This document shows positions 7,768 through 15,060 of a DNA stretch of 21,275 bases, piece by piece; the first letter of the stretch is position 1; each line of letters opens with the position of its first letter. Where the stretch lies: assembly GCA_051883555.1 (NCBI GenBank), contig JBJETY010000080.1:1-21275 (forward strand). The letters are read 5' to 3'. Position numbers and translations under genes: made by a program. This stretch comes from CAG-917 sp051883555 (lineage in GTDB: Bacteria; Bacillota; Clostridia; Christensenellales; CAG-917). Below the pieces are notes generated by a model. The model worked only from the letters and a program-made list of their open reading frames with translations, did not search any database and was not told the origin of the DNA.

Positions 7768-9840
7768 ATGGTAAAATACTTCTTAAAAAATAGAGCGATT
7801 TATTCCATAGTATTAGCTGTACTTATTGGTATCCTTTCAGCGGTGCTTTTTATTCAACCGAGCGTAGAAACCCGTTCGGAAAACTTGTTGTTAACAAGTG
7901 TTTATGAAAATTCTGATATTGATTACGACATTCCTTCACCAACAAAAGCACAGCTTGCAGAAATAGAAGCATTAGATTTTGTTGATGACGCATTTGGTTA
8001 CTATTTTACAGACGGCTCATTAAAGGTTGGTTCTGAATCAGTAAAGACAAAAATTATATTTGGCGATGTCCTTGATTCGTTGGGTATGACTATGTATAAT
8101 GAAAATAGACTGATTTATACAAGCCAAGACGGTTTATATGACAATCCCTTGTATGTGGATTACGATTTTTACACAAAGAATGGCTTGGCGATAGGCGACA
8201 CGGTGTACTTTAACAATATTGAATTTCAAATTGGAAGAGTATATGAAACTAATTCTTACTATGGTTCAGCAACATTTATTCCGTTAGTGGGAGCGCAAAA
8301 AACTTATATCGAATCAGTAACTAAATCTTATAGTGGTGCATATCTAAAAGTCAATGACGACACTCAAGCTGAAGCGTATTTGAGAAATTATAAGCCGTTA
8401 GGAAGATTAAAAGATAGAAGTGATTTTGCAACTGATGCGGAATATCAAACACACTATAATTCTTGGAATAATGCAAGCTATTACAATGAAATCACAAGCT
8501 TTTCGTCAAAACTCGCATCTGCAAACGTTAAGACTGAAGTAAATTATACTTTAGGATTCATTATTTCTGCGATTGTTATGGTTATAGCGAATGTGATTTT
8601 ATCAATACGCAAAAATGAGAGGATTTATTTTAACAAGAAGAAGAACAAAGCAAGTGTTGGTGGTTATTATATAGTTACGGTTTTGATGGATACAATTCTA
8701 ATGGCTGTAAGCTTACTCACAGGCATATTTGTTGTTAAAAACAATATTGTTGCATTTGTTCCGGGCGAATACTTTACATCCATTATCGTAACAGCAATTA
8801 TTACAACAATAGGTGTAATGATTATCAATGCAGTGTATGACTGTATCTTTTGTAAAAAGATAGTTTCAAATAAACAAAAACAAAAAGGAGAGATTATTAT
8901 GAAAAAGTTGTCGATTGTTTCATTAGTAATACTCTCCTTTATCTCTTTTTTGATAAGTTGGTCGTTTGTCGAAGGCTCGCTTTCTCGAAATGCACAATTA
9001 AAAATTCTTAATTCGTCAGGCGCAAGTTATACGTGTACTTACTATGGCAATAGTAGTTTTAGCGATGATTTCTATTATATGAACAAATCATTAGCATTAA
9101 GGCATAGTGGCGAAAAAATAATCGCAGAAGTCTTAATGTACAAAGCAGATAAATTCTATACGATAAATCCATTTAGCAGTCACGCATTAATTAAAGATGA
9201 CGAAATGATTGTTTCAAAGAATATTGCGGATAAATATAATTTGAAGATTGGCGATATAGTAACTGTTTCATCTTTGATATATGATAATCCGTTTGAATAC
9301 AAAGTAAAGGAGATAACAGCGCCCGCATTTTGCTTTACGGAAGAGTATTTTGTTGAAGATAAAGGAATAGTCATCTTAGGAAATTCTTCGGTACTAATGG
9401 AACCTAACAATCTTTCTTTGGCATTTGTTAGTGGGGAAGAAAGCCTAAATGGAATTTTGTTGGAAAAGATAACTTCGTTAGCAACGTATAAAGAAACTCT
9501 TGCACAAGAGATTTTTGTTGATTATGGCATTGTTGTGGGTATTTCTTGTTTAATGTTTGTCACATACTTTGTTTTATTTGAAGTAATGTTTTCATTTAGA
9601 ATACGAAAAGCTATAATCAATGGGGCTTCCCAAAAGTCAATATTTAGTCGATACTATTCTAATCCAATCGTTTGGTCAATTATATATTCATTACTGATGG
9701 CATTATTTGTATTTATTGAGAGTTGGCTATTATTTAGTATGCTTCTCGTTCCGATAGAACTAATGATGATGTTGATTGTTCCAATTATTGCTTGTATCTC
9801 AAGTTTAATACGTTTGAAAATAAAATTAAGGAGGGTTTAG
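7768..9840 (+). CDS. FtsX/MacB-like ABC transporter permease, two fused halves
   Basis: A 690-residue membrane protein behind a strong AGGAGGTGA site. It consists of two similarly built halves. Half one has a first span at about 11-29, a large external domain to about 260, then spans at about 262-281, 299-322 and 338-358. Half two has a span at about 380-400, an external domain to about 587, then spans at about 588-607, 635-655 and 658-680. One helix, a large external domain and three more helices is the FtsX/MacB permease plan, which acts by mechanotransmission or export and not by import. The next gene is its ATPase. At the junction an in-frame ATG (8899) follows AAGGAG by eight bases, so the second half may also be made separately. 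Confidence 0.82.
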   Translation: MVKYFLKNRAIYSIVLAVLIGILSAVLFIQPSVETRSENLLLTSVYENSDIDYDIPSPTKAQLAEIEALDFVDDAFGYYFTDGSLKVGSESVKTKIIFGDVLDSLGMTMYNENRLIYTSQDGLYDNPLYVDYDFYTKNGLAIGDTVYFNNIEFQIGRVYETNSYYGSATFIPLVGAQKTYIESVTKSYSGAYLKVNDDTQAEAYLRNYKPLGRLKDRSDFATDAEYQTHYNSWNNASYYNEITSFSSKLASANVKTEVNYTLGFIISAIVMVIANVILSIRKNERIYFNKKKNKASVGGYYIVTVLMDTILMAVSLLTGIFVVKNNIVAFVPGEYFTSIIVTAIITTIGVMIINAVYDCIFCKKIVSNKQKQKGEIIMKKLSIVSLVILSFISFLISWSFVEGSLSRNAQLKILNSSGASYTCTYYGNSSFSDDFYYMNKSLALRHSGEKIIAEVLMYKADKFYTINPFSSHALIKDDEMIVSKNIADKYNLKIGDIVTVSSLIYDNPFEYKVKEITAPAFCFTEEYFVEDKGIVILGNSSVLMEPNNLSLAFVSGEESLNGILLEKITSLATYKETLAQEIFVDYGIVVGISCLMFVTYFVLFEVMFSFRIRKAIINGASQKSIFSRYYSNPIVWSIIYSLLMALFVFIESWLLFSMLLVPIELMMMLIVPIIACISSLIRLKIKLRRV
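8885..8901 (+). promoter_or_regulatory. Internal ribosome binding site and in-frame ATG within the permease gene
   Basis: AAGGAG at 8885-8890 and an in-frame ATG at 8899-8901 are eight bases apart, at the exact border between the two permease halves. The codons after the ATG (MKKLSIVSL) look like the natural start of a membrane protein. An internal start would yield a 313-residue second half. This may be a fossil of two once-separate genes or a working dual start. Confidence 0.5.
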
Positions 9841-9841
9841 A

Positions 9842-10603
9842 ATGTCTAAGTTGATTGAAATAAAAGATTTATCAATAGAATTAAAAGGTAAAGAAATATT
9901 AAGGAACGCTAATGCTTCCTTTGAATCTGGAAAAGTGTATTTGCTTGACGGAAAAAATGGAACGGGTAAAAGCACTTTGCTCAAAGCAATATTGAATTTG
10001 GCTAACAGTAAGGCAATATTAGGCGAAATATTGGTTAATGGAAGCAAAAACGTTTTTAAGATGTCTAATGACGAACTTCAACAATTGCGTTCATCGGTAG
10101 CTTATTTAGAGCAAAAGGACTATTATGACCAATTCTATGGTGTAACGGTTCGTGATGTTCTAATAGATTCTTATCAAGATTTTTTACGTAGAAAATTAAC
10201 CAAAGAAGATATTTGGTATGTAGAGGATACATTTAATAGGTATGTTCCTGCGGACAGCGCGTTAACATTAAAAAAGAAAGTAAACAAGTTAAGCGGTGGG
10301 CAGCAAAGGCTTCTTTCAATTATTTCAAATATATGTATTAGAAGCAACTCGAATATTTTTCTCATCGATGAACCATTAAACAATCTTGATATTGAAAACG
10401 TTATAAATATCAGTAATGCGCTGAACAGAATTGTTAAAGAAAAACCTGATGCGGTATTTCTTATGGTGTCTCATTGTAAGATATTTCCTTTCATTACAAA
10501 TTTAGCAACTATTGTTGATGGGGGAATTATAATTACAAACGATAATTTGATATGCAACTCTTGTTTTGGAAAAGCTAATAGTGAGGGATACTATGAGCTT
10601 TGA
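9842..10603 (+). CDS. ABC transporter ATP-binding protein
   Basis: A 253-residue nucleotide-binding subunit. It shows Walker A GKNGTGKST (37-45), a Q-loop glutamine at 91 (YLEQKD), the signature LSGGQQR (150-156), Walker B IFLIDEP with the catalytic glutamate E177, a D-loop NNLD, and the switch histidine H211 in MVSHC. All catalytic motifs look intact. The gene begins one base after the permease stop, and its AGGAGGG site lies inside the end of the permease gene, so the two are translated together. It should energise the FtsX/MacB-like permease. The signal for substrate is lacking; with a toxin/immunity pair upstream, export or removal of a peptide or lipid-linked molecule is one possibility. 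Confidence 0.93.
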   Translation: MSKLIEIKDLSIELKGKEILRNANASFESGKVYLLDGKNGTGKSTLLKAILNLANSKAILGEILVNGSKNVFKMSNDELQQLRSSVAYLEQKDYYDQFYGVTVRDVLIDSYQDFLRRKLTKEDIWYVEDTFNRYVPADSALTLKKKVNKLSGGQQRLLSIISNICIRSNSNIFLIDEPLNNLDIENVINISNALNRIVKEKPDAVFLMVSHCKIFPFITNLATIVDGGIIITNDNLICNSCFGKANSEGYYEL

Positions 10604-10772
10604 GGAGTTCTTACAAGAGTTGCAAAAGTGGCTCGAAGAAATCAATAATGCTGAAAATGTTGATGAAATAATTTTAGATAAAACGTATTTTTGTTATGAT
10701 GGAGTGTTGAAAGAATATGCTATCAATTACATTCAAGTTGAGTGGATTAAGGATATTCAATATCGCGTATGA
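10593..10772 (+). CDS. Small acidic hypothetical protein
   Basis: A 59-residue protein starting MSFEEFLQEL, rich in Glu and aromatic residues, with a helical first half and a probable strand-rich second half. I chose the ATG at 10593 because GAGGG lies six bases before it; it overlaps the last eleven bases of the ATPase gene. It overlaps the next gene by four bases (ATGA-type junction at 10769-10772). The overlaps on both sides argue for a real translated gene. I do not recognise a family. Small acidic proteins in such positions can be antitoxins or regulatory subunits, but nothing in the sequence decides this. Confidence 0.6.
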   Translation: MSFEEFLQELQKWLEEINNAENVDEIILDKTYFCYDGVLKEYAINYIQVEWIKDIQYRV

Positions 10773-11329
10773 TAAAGTACATTCACAAGATTAAACACAT
10801 AAGTAAATGGGAAAGCAAGAATAAAAGAGCTTTTGATGAATTTTTATTCTCGAAAATCCGTTTGCTTTTTTGCCCTAAAATTTTAATGGTTGGAATAAAT
10901 CCATCTGCTAAACAAAATGAATTTTGTGACAGCACAAACTTGAAGTTGATAAATGCTCTTCTAAGATTCAATGAAATTTCACCTAAAAAATATAAGGGAT
11001 ATAGACTTACAAACTTTTCATCTAAAGTCACATCTCAATGGGAAAATTTAAGTGTTGATGAGTATGATTTTGAGTTGAAACTTTTAGAGAAATGGTTGGA
11101 AACGAATAGACCAATATGCTTGTTTTATGGACCACATTTTATCAATTCTTCAACCAAGGATATAAAGAATACAATCTTCACCAATAAATTTAGAAGTTTG
11201 ATAGAAGAATATAGAGAAAACATTTTCATTACAACCTATAATGGGAAGTTTGCTCACCCAAGTCATAATCCAACCGTGGAAATAGAGAAATATAATCCAA
11301 ACTTACATATATTATATCCTACAAATTAG
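10769..11329 (+). CDS. DUF1643-like (uracil-DNA-glycosylase-like fold) protein
   Basis: A 186-residue protein overlapping its upstream neighbour by four bases. The block KILMVGINPSAKQ at about 38-50, followed by a D-S-T motif, YKGYRLTNF, LFYGPHF and the tail GKFAHPSHNP, resembles the NPS...D-T...N-F...G-HP pattern of DUF1643 proteins, which I associate with the uracil-DNA-glycosylase-like fold. DUF1643 genes are common on mobile and defence-linked DNA, but their activity is not established. An alternative is a divergent member of the Mug/UDG superfamily. The gene is the last intact one of the long co-directional run that starts at the WYL regulator. Confidence 0.5.
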   Translation: MIKYIHKIKHISKWESKNKRAFDEFLFSKIRLLFCPKILMVGINPSAKQNEFCDSTNLKLINALLRFNEISPKKYKGYRLTNFSSKVTSQWENLSVDEYDFELKLLEKWLETNRPICLFYGPHFINSSTKDIKNTIFTNKFRSLIEEYRENIFITTYNGKFAHPSHNPTVEIEKYNPNLHILYPTN

Positions 11330-12025
11330 TTTTTAGAAATTGATTTAAGAGGTCGATATAAGGTCTTGACAATACAAGGAGAGATGTTAAATTCTAAAGG
11401 GGACAATATTCTTGACACTAAAGTTGAAAACAGAGATATTGTCTACTTGATGCAGGATGAAAATTTTTATAACAATTATGACGTAAGTTGTCATATTTAC
11501 TATGATGTAGTATAGGCAAATAAGGAGATAACTTTCAAACGTGGTGTAACATATTAGTTGTGTATAATACAACACCTATGCAACAGTATTTACAATACAA
11601 CTTCCGAAGACAAGAAAGGGGGAACTGCTTAAATGCCTTGGTGAGAATCACAAGACCATTAACGATTTGCAGAATCAAAAGGACAAGAAGAAGTGAAAAC
11701 TTACGGTTTTCGTGATGTGGCACAGATATTATAAAAGAATAGTAGCGGCAGGCGGAAAACCCTATGGAAAATCGCAGTTTTTCAAGATGTTTCAACGGTA
11801 TAAGCACGCGTATAACAGTTCTTACCGTTTCAAGATAACGTCGACAATGACAAAGGCGTATTCTTTTTTCTGTGCCGAATCTTATTCTTTCGACGAACGC
11901 AAAAGACCTTCCAATATAGAAATTTGGAAAATATTTGTTTCGTGGTGAAAAAAATGCGCTTGAATCCAGAAAGGTTGTAGGGACAAAAAGAATTGATATA
12001 TGAAAAAATTTGAAAGAGGGTAGTA
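11330..12025 (+). other. Gene-poor stretch with relic coding fragments
   Basis: About 700 bases without an intact gene. From 11330 the frame of the preceding gene stays open after its stop to a TAG at 11513-11515, with an ATG at 11384 that would give 43 residues (MLNSKGDNIL...) but a ribosome site only two bases away. At 11545-11577 an imperfect hairpin has arms beginning GGTGT and ending ACACC. From 11568 to 11948 another open stretch is broken by one TGA. No family was recognised. The density of broken frames suggests decayed accessory genes. Confidence 0.5.
11568..11948 (+). pseudogene. Possible decayed gene, unknown family
   Basis: One frame runs from 11568 to the TGA at 11946-11948 and is interrupted only by a TGA at 11694-11696. 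The first part reads like a helical, lysine-rich segment (TRKGELLKCLGENHKTINDL). The second part from 11712 is rich in aromatic and basic residues (WHRYYKRIVAAGGKPYGKS). There is no convincing start codon with a ribosome site for either part. I see no homologue. It could be a relic of a mobile-element gene or chance open frame. Confidence 0.3.
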
Positions 12026-12445
12026 ATGGTAGATATTGAGAAGAAAATAAATGAAGGCAGAGAACTTGCAGAAAGATTAATGTCGACAACAGCGCTTTAT
12101 TTTGGTAAAATGAAGCCGTTGGATATTCCTGAAAATATTGCCGGCGTGTATGTAATTTTTGATAAAGAAACGGGCGAAACATTATACGTTGGCAGGACAA
12201 AAAATTTACGCAGAAGACTATACACAAATCATTTACACGGGCCAAAAACAAATGCCAGATTAAAGAAGTATTTGGTTGAGGACGAAAGGCAACGGAGTAT
12301 CGTTGATATGGATAAAGCGAAAGAGTATTTAAAGAATAATTGCTATGTGAAGTTTATAGTTGAAAGCGATACCGTTCGGAGAGGTCAAATTGAGGGATTG
12401 CTCAGCTTTCTGTTAAACGTGCGATATATTGATGAAGAGCATTAA
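12026..12445 (+). CDS. Small GIY-YIG nuclease domain protein
   Basis: A 139-residue protein behind AGAGGG. The GIY-YIG fold is seen in GVYVIFDKETGETLYVGRT (residues 40-58): GVY replaces GIY and YVG replaces YIG, as in many family members. The catalytic arginine is probably R63 or R64 in LRRRL, histidines H70/H71 follow, and the metal-binding glutamate is likely E123 in QIEGLLSFL. No other domain is present, so it is a minimal stand-alone nuclease. Small proteins of this kind occur in mobile elements, phages and as repair accessories. It sits alone between decayed sequences and is followed by a broken short gene. Confidence 0.78.
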   Translation: MVDIEKKINEGRELAERLMSTTALYFGKMKPLDIPENIAGVYVIFDKETGETLYVGRTKNLRRRLYTNHLHGPKTNARLKKYLVEDERQRSIVDMDKAKEYLKNNCYVKFIVESDTVRRGQIEGLLSFLLNVRYIDEEH

Positions 12446-12464
12446 CTATCAGGAGTAAATTAAG

Positions 12465-12697
12465 ATGCCGACTTTGGAAGAATTTATAAGTATTATTAAA
12501 GAATATTTTCAATCAGCATGGCGAAATTTGAGTACCGATCAAGTTGACGAATATATTAACGGGGAAGAGGCATAAGAAGTAATTACACGTCGGTAAAATG
12601 GGACTGCTGAAGAATTTAAAAGCGGTAAATAACCGAGAACGTATTCAAAGTTAGCGTTGCATCTTCGGTGGCCAACTGTTTGGCATACATGTATTAG
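12465..12697 (+). pseudogene. Decayed short gene, two stops and one frameshift
   Basis: An AGGAG at 12451-12455 is nine bases before the ATG at 12465. The first 36 codons (MPTLEEFISIIKEYF ... YINGEEA) are a good helical protein ending at TAA 12573-12575. Reading on in frame gives EVITRR, a TAA at 12594-12596, then NGTAEEFKSGK. Restoring one A in the A-run at about 12613-12616 then gives ITENVFKVSVASSVANCL and a TAG at 12695-12697. The two stops are one change from Gln (CAA) and Tyr (TAC/TAT). The reconstructed product of about 77 residues reads as one continuous protein. A live 36-residue truncated product cannot be excluded. Confidence 0.62.
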
Positions 12698-12881
12698 TTG
12701 TTGAATAATAGAACTGAATTTTTGCGTGCTTGAAAGTTAAGCCGATAGGATTGATAACAGGAGTACAAAATAAAAAACTTAAGATAACGATGATATGTAA
12801 GGCACAATATTACTAGTTTATTAAAGAATACTAGGTGGTCTTGATAAGTAGATTTAATTTGTAGATTATTTTGGGGCTGTT

Positions 12882-13733
12882 ATGGGAATCAGAAGTTTTT
12901 TTCATAAAATAAAAATGGGTTTTGTCAGAATGGGAGAAACTTCTATTCCGTACGTTTCTTCTATAAAAAGATATGGAAATAACGGCGAAGAGGTATTTAT
13001 CGAGCAGTTAGAAAAAGCCTTGCCGGATTGTCAAATAAAGCGTAACGTTATGATAAATACGAATGACGGCAATGCGGAAATTGACAGCTTGGTTTTGTAC
13101 CAGAATAAACTTTTTGCAATCGAGGTGAAACGTTGGAAAGGAAGATTGACAGAAACAGAGCAGGGGTTTATACAGGAAAAAACGGACCGTTGGACAGGAG
13201 AATTACATAGAAAATATCAAAAATCACCGTTCAAACAGTTGAATCGGGCAATTTATTTATTAAGAAAGCAAATTCCGATTAAAGTATGGGTTAACGGCGT
13301 TGTTTTCTTTGAAGATGAAGAGTTTGAGGGAATCAGTACGCTTTCAGATACCGTTTGGTTTGATAATATAAAAGAATTAACCGAATATATAAAATTCAAC
13401 GGTGAAATATCAAACGGGGGAAATGCCGTAAAATTCTTTGAAAAATGTGTTTCTGCCGATTTATTGCATGCCAAGAGTTGGAATAAATCCTTACATTGTG
13501 TCATCGACGATGCGTCGTTAAATTTTCAAACGGCTAATGGAATAATAACGAAAAACGATATTCGTTATATTACAATTGAACACCATTGGTCTTATGATAG
13601 GCTCACGATGCAATTGGCAGACGGTTCCAAAGGCCGTATTGAAAAAGAAAACGGTAGAATTTTGGTAAACGAAAACGGACGTATTCAGGAATACGCGTTA
13701 TGTAAATTGGATTATATAGAAGTTGGTCGATAA
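12882..13733 (+). CDS. NERD (nuclease-related) domain protein
   Basis: A 283-residue protein with a nuclease-related domain in its first half. E37 in the NGEEVF helix, D68 in GNAEIDSLVL and the E81-x-K83 pair in FAIEVKRWKG match the catalytic pattern of the restriction-endonuclease-like NERD fold. A conserved-looking segment with KSPFKQLNRA follows at about 129-139, and the C-terminal 60 residues are beta-rich and basic. No membrane span or helicase domain is attached, unlike many NERD proteins. The ribosome site (TTTGGGG) is poor. The gene follows 180 bases of AT-rich sequence without a clear gene and ends before a short gap that holds the next promoter. A DNA-processing or defence role is likely for the family. 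Confidence 0.75.
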   Translation: MGIRSFFHKIKMGFVRMGETSIPYVSSIKRYGNNGEEVFIEQLEKALPDCQIKRNVMINTNDGNAEIDSLVLYQNKLFAIEVKRWKGRLTETEQGFIQEKTDRWTGELHRKYQKSPFKQLNRAIYLLRKQIPIKVWVNGVVFFEDEEFEGISTLSDTVWFDNIKELTEYIKFNGEISNGGNAVKFFEKCVSADLLHAKSWNKSLHCVIDDASLNFQTANGIITKNDIRYITIEHHWSYDRLTMQLADGSKGRIEKENGRILVNENGRIQEYALCKLDYIEVGR

Positions 13734-13813
13734 AGAAGTTAGAGGATACTTTATTATTAAAAGAGTTTTTTATAGAAAATTGTTAACCGTACCAATTTAG
13801 GGATAGTTTACAG

Positions 13814-13842
13814 TTGCTTTTTTCTTTAAAGTACAATATAAT
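13814..13842 (+). promoter_or_regulatory. Sigma-A-type promoter for peroxiredoxin gene
   Basis: TTGCTT at 13814-13819 and TATAAT at 13837-13842 are 17 bases apart. The predicted start near 13849 leaves a leader of about 23 bases with AAAGGGG (13856-13862) before the ATG at 13872. Confidence 0.7.
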
Positions 13843-13871
13843 AACGGTAATACAGAAAGGGGAATAATACC

Positions 13872-14336
13872 ATGTTGGAAGTTGGAATGAAAGCGCCGCA
13901 GTTTACACTGCCGGATAAAAACGGGAAGTTGGTTTCTTTGTCCGATTTTTTAGGGAAGAAAGTAGTTTTGTATTTCTATCCCAAGGACAATACGCCCGGT
14001 TGCACCAGACAAGCGTGCGCTTTTGCGCTCAGAAATCAGGAAATTGAAAATAAAAACGCAGTGGTGATCGGTATCAGCAAAGACAGCGTAAGTTCGCACA
14101 TGAATTTTGCGACTAAGTACAATTTGCCTTTTGTTTTATTGTCGGATACGGAATTAAAAGCAATTCAGGCGTACGGCGTCTGGCAGGAGAAAAAGTTGTA
14201 CGGGAAAACGAGTATGGGCGTTGTGCGAACGACTTTCTTGATTGACGAGCAAGGAAACGTGCAGAAGGTTATGCCCAAAGTTAAACCCGACGCCAACGCC
14301 GACGAAATTTTAGCGTTGTTAGAAGGTAAAGATTAA
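13872..14336 (+). CDS. bcp: Thioredoxin-dependent peroxiredoxin, Bcp/PrxQ family
   Basis: A 154-residue cytoplasmic peroxidase that reduces hydrogen peroxide and organic peroxides with electrons from thioredoxin. The active-site block FYPKDNTPGCTRQAC (35-49) contains the peroxidatic Cys44 and the resolving Cys49 five residues later, the hallmark of atypical 2-Cys PrxQ. The thioredoxin-fold strands and the YGKTSMGVVRTTFLID block at about 114-130 are typical. Length is normal for the family. It has its own promoter and an AAAGGGG ribosome site. It stands at the point where the base composition begins to look like the chromosomal purine genes, so it is probably core genome. Confidence 0.95.
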   Translation: MLEVGMKAPQFTLPDKNGKLVSLSDFLGKKVVLYFYPKDNTPGCTRQACAFALRNQEIENKNAVVIGISKDSVSSHMNFATKYNLPFVLLSDTELKAIQAYGVWQEKKLYGKTSMGVVRTTFLIDEQGNVQKVMPKVKPDANADEILALLEGKD

Positions 14337-14376
14337 CGACACCTTTTTGACTCGCGTGCGATATGGAGAAATAAAT

Positions 14377-14670
14377 ATGGCAAGTACGAAAGAGTTTTTG
14401 GACTACGTTTTGTGTCAAATCAACGGTATCGATATAACCTATAAAAAGATGATGGGGGAGTATTTATTGTATGCAAACGGAGTTTTGTTCGGCGGAATTT
14501 ACGACGATAGATTACTTCTCAAGCCAACGGAAAAGGTAAAGGAAATCATACAAGATGCAGAATACTCTATCCCGTATGATGGTGCAAAACCTATGATTCT
14601 TTGTGATTTTATTGATGACGGCGAACGATTGAGTAATGTCATAAAAAGAATATTGAGCAAAAACGAATAA
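14377..14670 (+). CDS. TfoX/Sxy N-terminal domain protein
   Basis: A 97-residue protein that is only a TfoX N-terminal domain. The pattern MASTKEFLDYV, the K-K-M-x-GEYLLY strand, GVLFGGIYDDRLLLK and PYDGAKPM is typical of this family. I placed the start at 14377, preceded by TGGAGAA at 14364-14370; an upstream TTG would add ten residues without a better site. In Proteobacteria full-length TfoX/Sxy activates competence genes, but stand-alone N-domains in Gram-positive bacteria have no established role. It follows the peroxiredoxin by 40 bases and may share its transcript. A terminator lies 30 bases downstream. Confidence 0.85.
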   Translation: MASTKEFLDYVLCQINGIDITYKKMMGEYLLYANGVLFGGIYDDRLLLKPTEKVKEIIQDAEYSIPYDGAKPMILCDFIDDGERLSNVIKRILSKNE

Positions 14671-14699
14671 AAACTGCCTACAATTGACAACTAAACAGG

Positions 14700-14727
14700 A
14701 ACGCATTGAGTTTTCAGTGCGTTTTTT
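14700..14727 (+). terminator. Intrinsic terminator after the TfoX-domain gene
   Basis: AACGCATTGA (14700-14709) pairs with TCAGTGCGTT (14714-14723) around a GTTT loop, with one T-G wobble, and runs into a T-tract to 14727. This closes the bcp-tfoX unit and separates it from the purine operon. Confidence 0.85.
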
Positions 14728-14900
14728 CGGTTGTTTTTGACCGTTTAATGCAATTTCTCGGCGATAATCTTTTTTCACTCTTTTGGGTTTTTATTAAGGA
14801 TTGTCTGTTGTTTATATAAGCGATAACCATAAAGACGATAATAAAGGTGAATTTTAGCTAAAAAAGTCGAAAAAATTGTCGAATAGGGGTACTGTGATTA
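14728..14900 (+). other. Non-coding spacer before the purine operon promoter
   Basis: No gene is supported here. The stretch is AT-rich. Two direct copies of GTCGAA at 14866-14871 and 14878-14883, one helical turn apart, lie about 18 bases before the -35 box and could be an operator, but there is no further support. Confidence 0.4.
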
Positions 14901-14929
14901 TTGACAAAACTCTTCAATAAGGTTATAAT
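14901..14929 (+). promoter_or_regulatory. Consensus promoter of the purine operon
   Basis: TTGACA at 14901-14906 and TATAAT at 14924-14929 match the sigma-A consensus perfectly with a 17-base spacer. Transcription should start near 14936, giving a leader of about 180 bases that holds the riboswitch. Confidence 0.9.
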
Positions 14930-14959
14930 CTAAACGTAACATTTATCTATAAACAAAAA

Positions 14960-15060
14960 AACTCCGCAACTGACGGAATTAGTGGGTAACCATGAGGAAG
15001 CGGGAGTTTACCAAGTTATTGGTTTTTGAAAAATTTTTTTCAGCCGTCCGTCTGGGTGCG
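14960..15060 (+). ncRNA. ZTP riboswitch (pfl motif)
   Basis: P1 pairs AACTCCGC (14960-14967) with GCGGGAGTT (15000-15008). P2 is GTGG/CCAT (14982-14985 and 14990-14993) closed by a GTAA tetraloop, followed by the GAGGAAGCG segment typical of the pfl consensus (GGGGAGCG). After a U-rich linker the conserved 3' part CCGTCTGGG (15048-15056) appears. GACGG at 14972-14976 can pair with CCGTC at 15048-15052 (or the overlapping copy at 15044-15048), as in the pfl pseudoknot. The aptamer binds ZTP/ZMP, which accumulate when 10-formyl-tetrahydrofolate is short. It precedes purE, which fits the known gene context. Confidence 0.87.

Noticed and set aside
11384..11515. 43-codon ATG frame after the DUF1643-like gene
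   Set aside because: The ribosome site is only two bases from the ATG and no family is seen; treated as part of relic DNA.
11535..12251. A long open frame on the minus strand, 238 codons
   Set aside because: It lies antisense to the GIY-YIG gene and to relic DNA, is rich in Phe, Cys and Leu in a shadow-like way, and shows no motif or ribosome site.
12730..12758. TTGAAA-N17-GATAAC as a promoter for the NERD gene
   Set aside because: The -10 box is a poor match, and the predicted start lies over 100 bases from the gene; not supported enough to list.
13752..13780. Possible terminator after the NERD gene (CTTT ... AAAG followed by a T-run)
   Set aside because: The stem is only four A/T-rich pairs and would be unstable; chance in AT-rich DNA.
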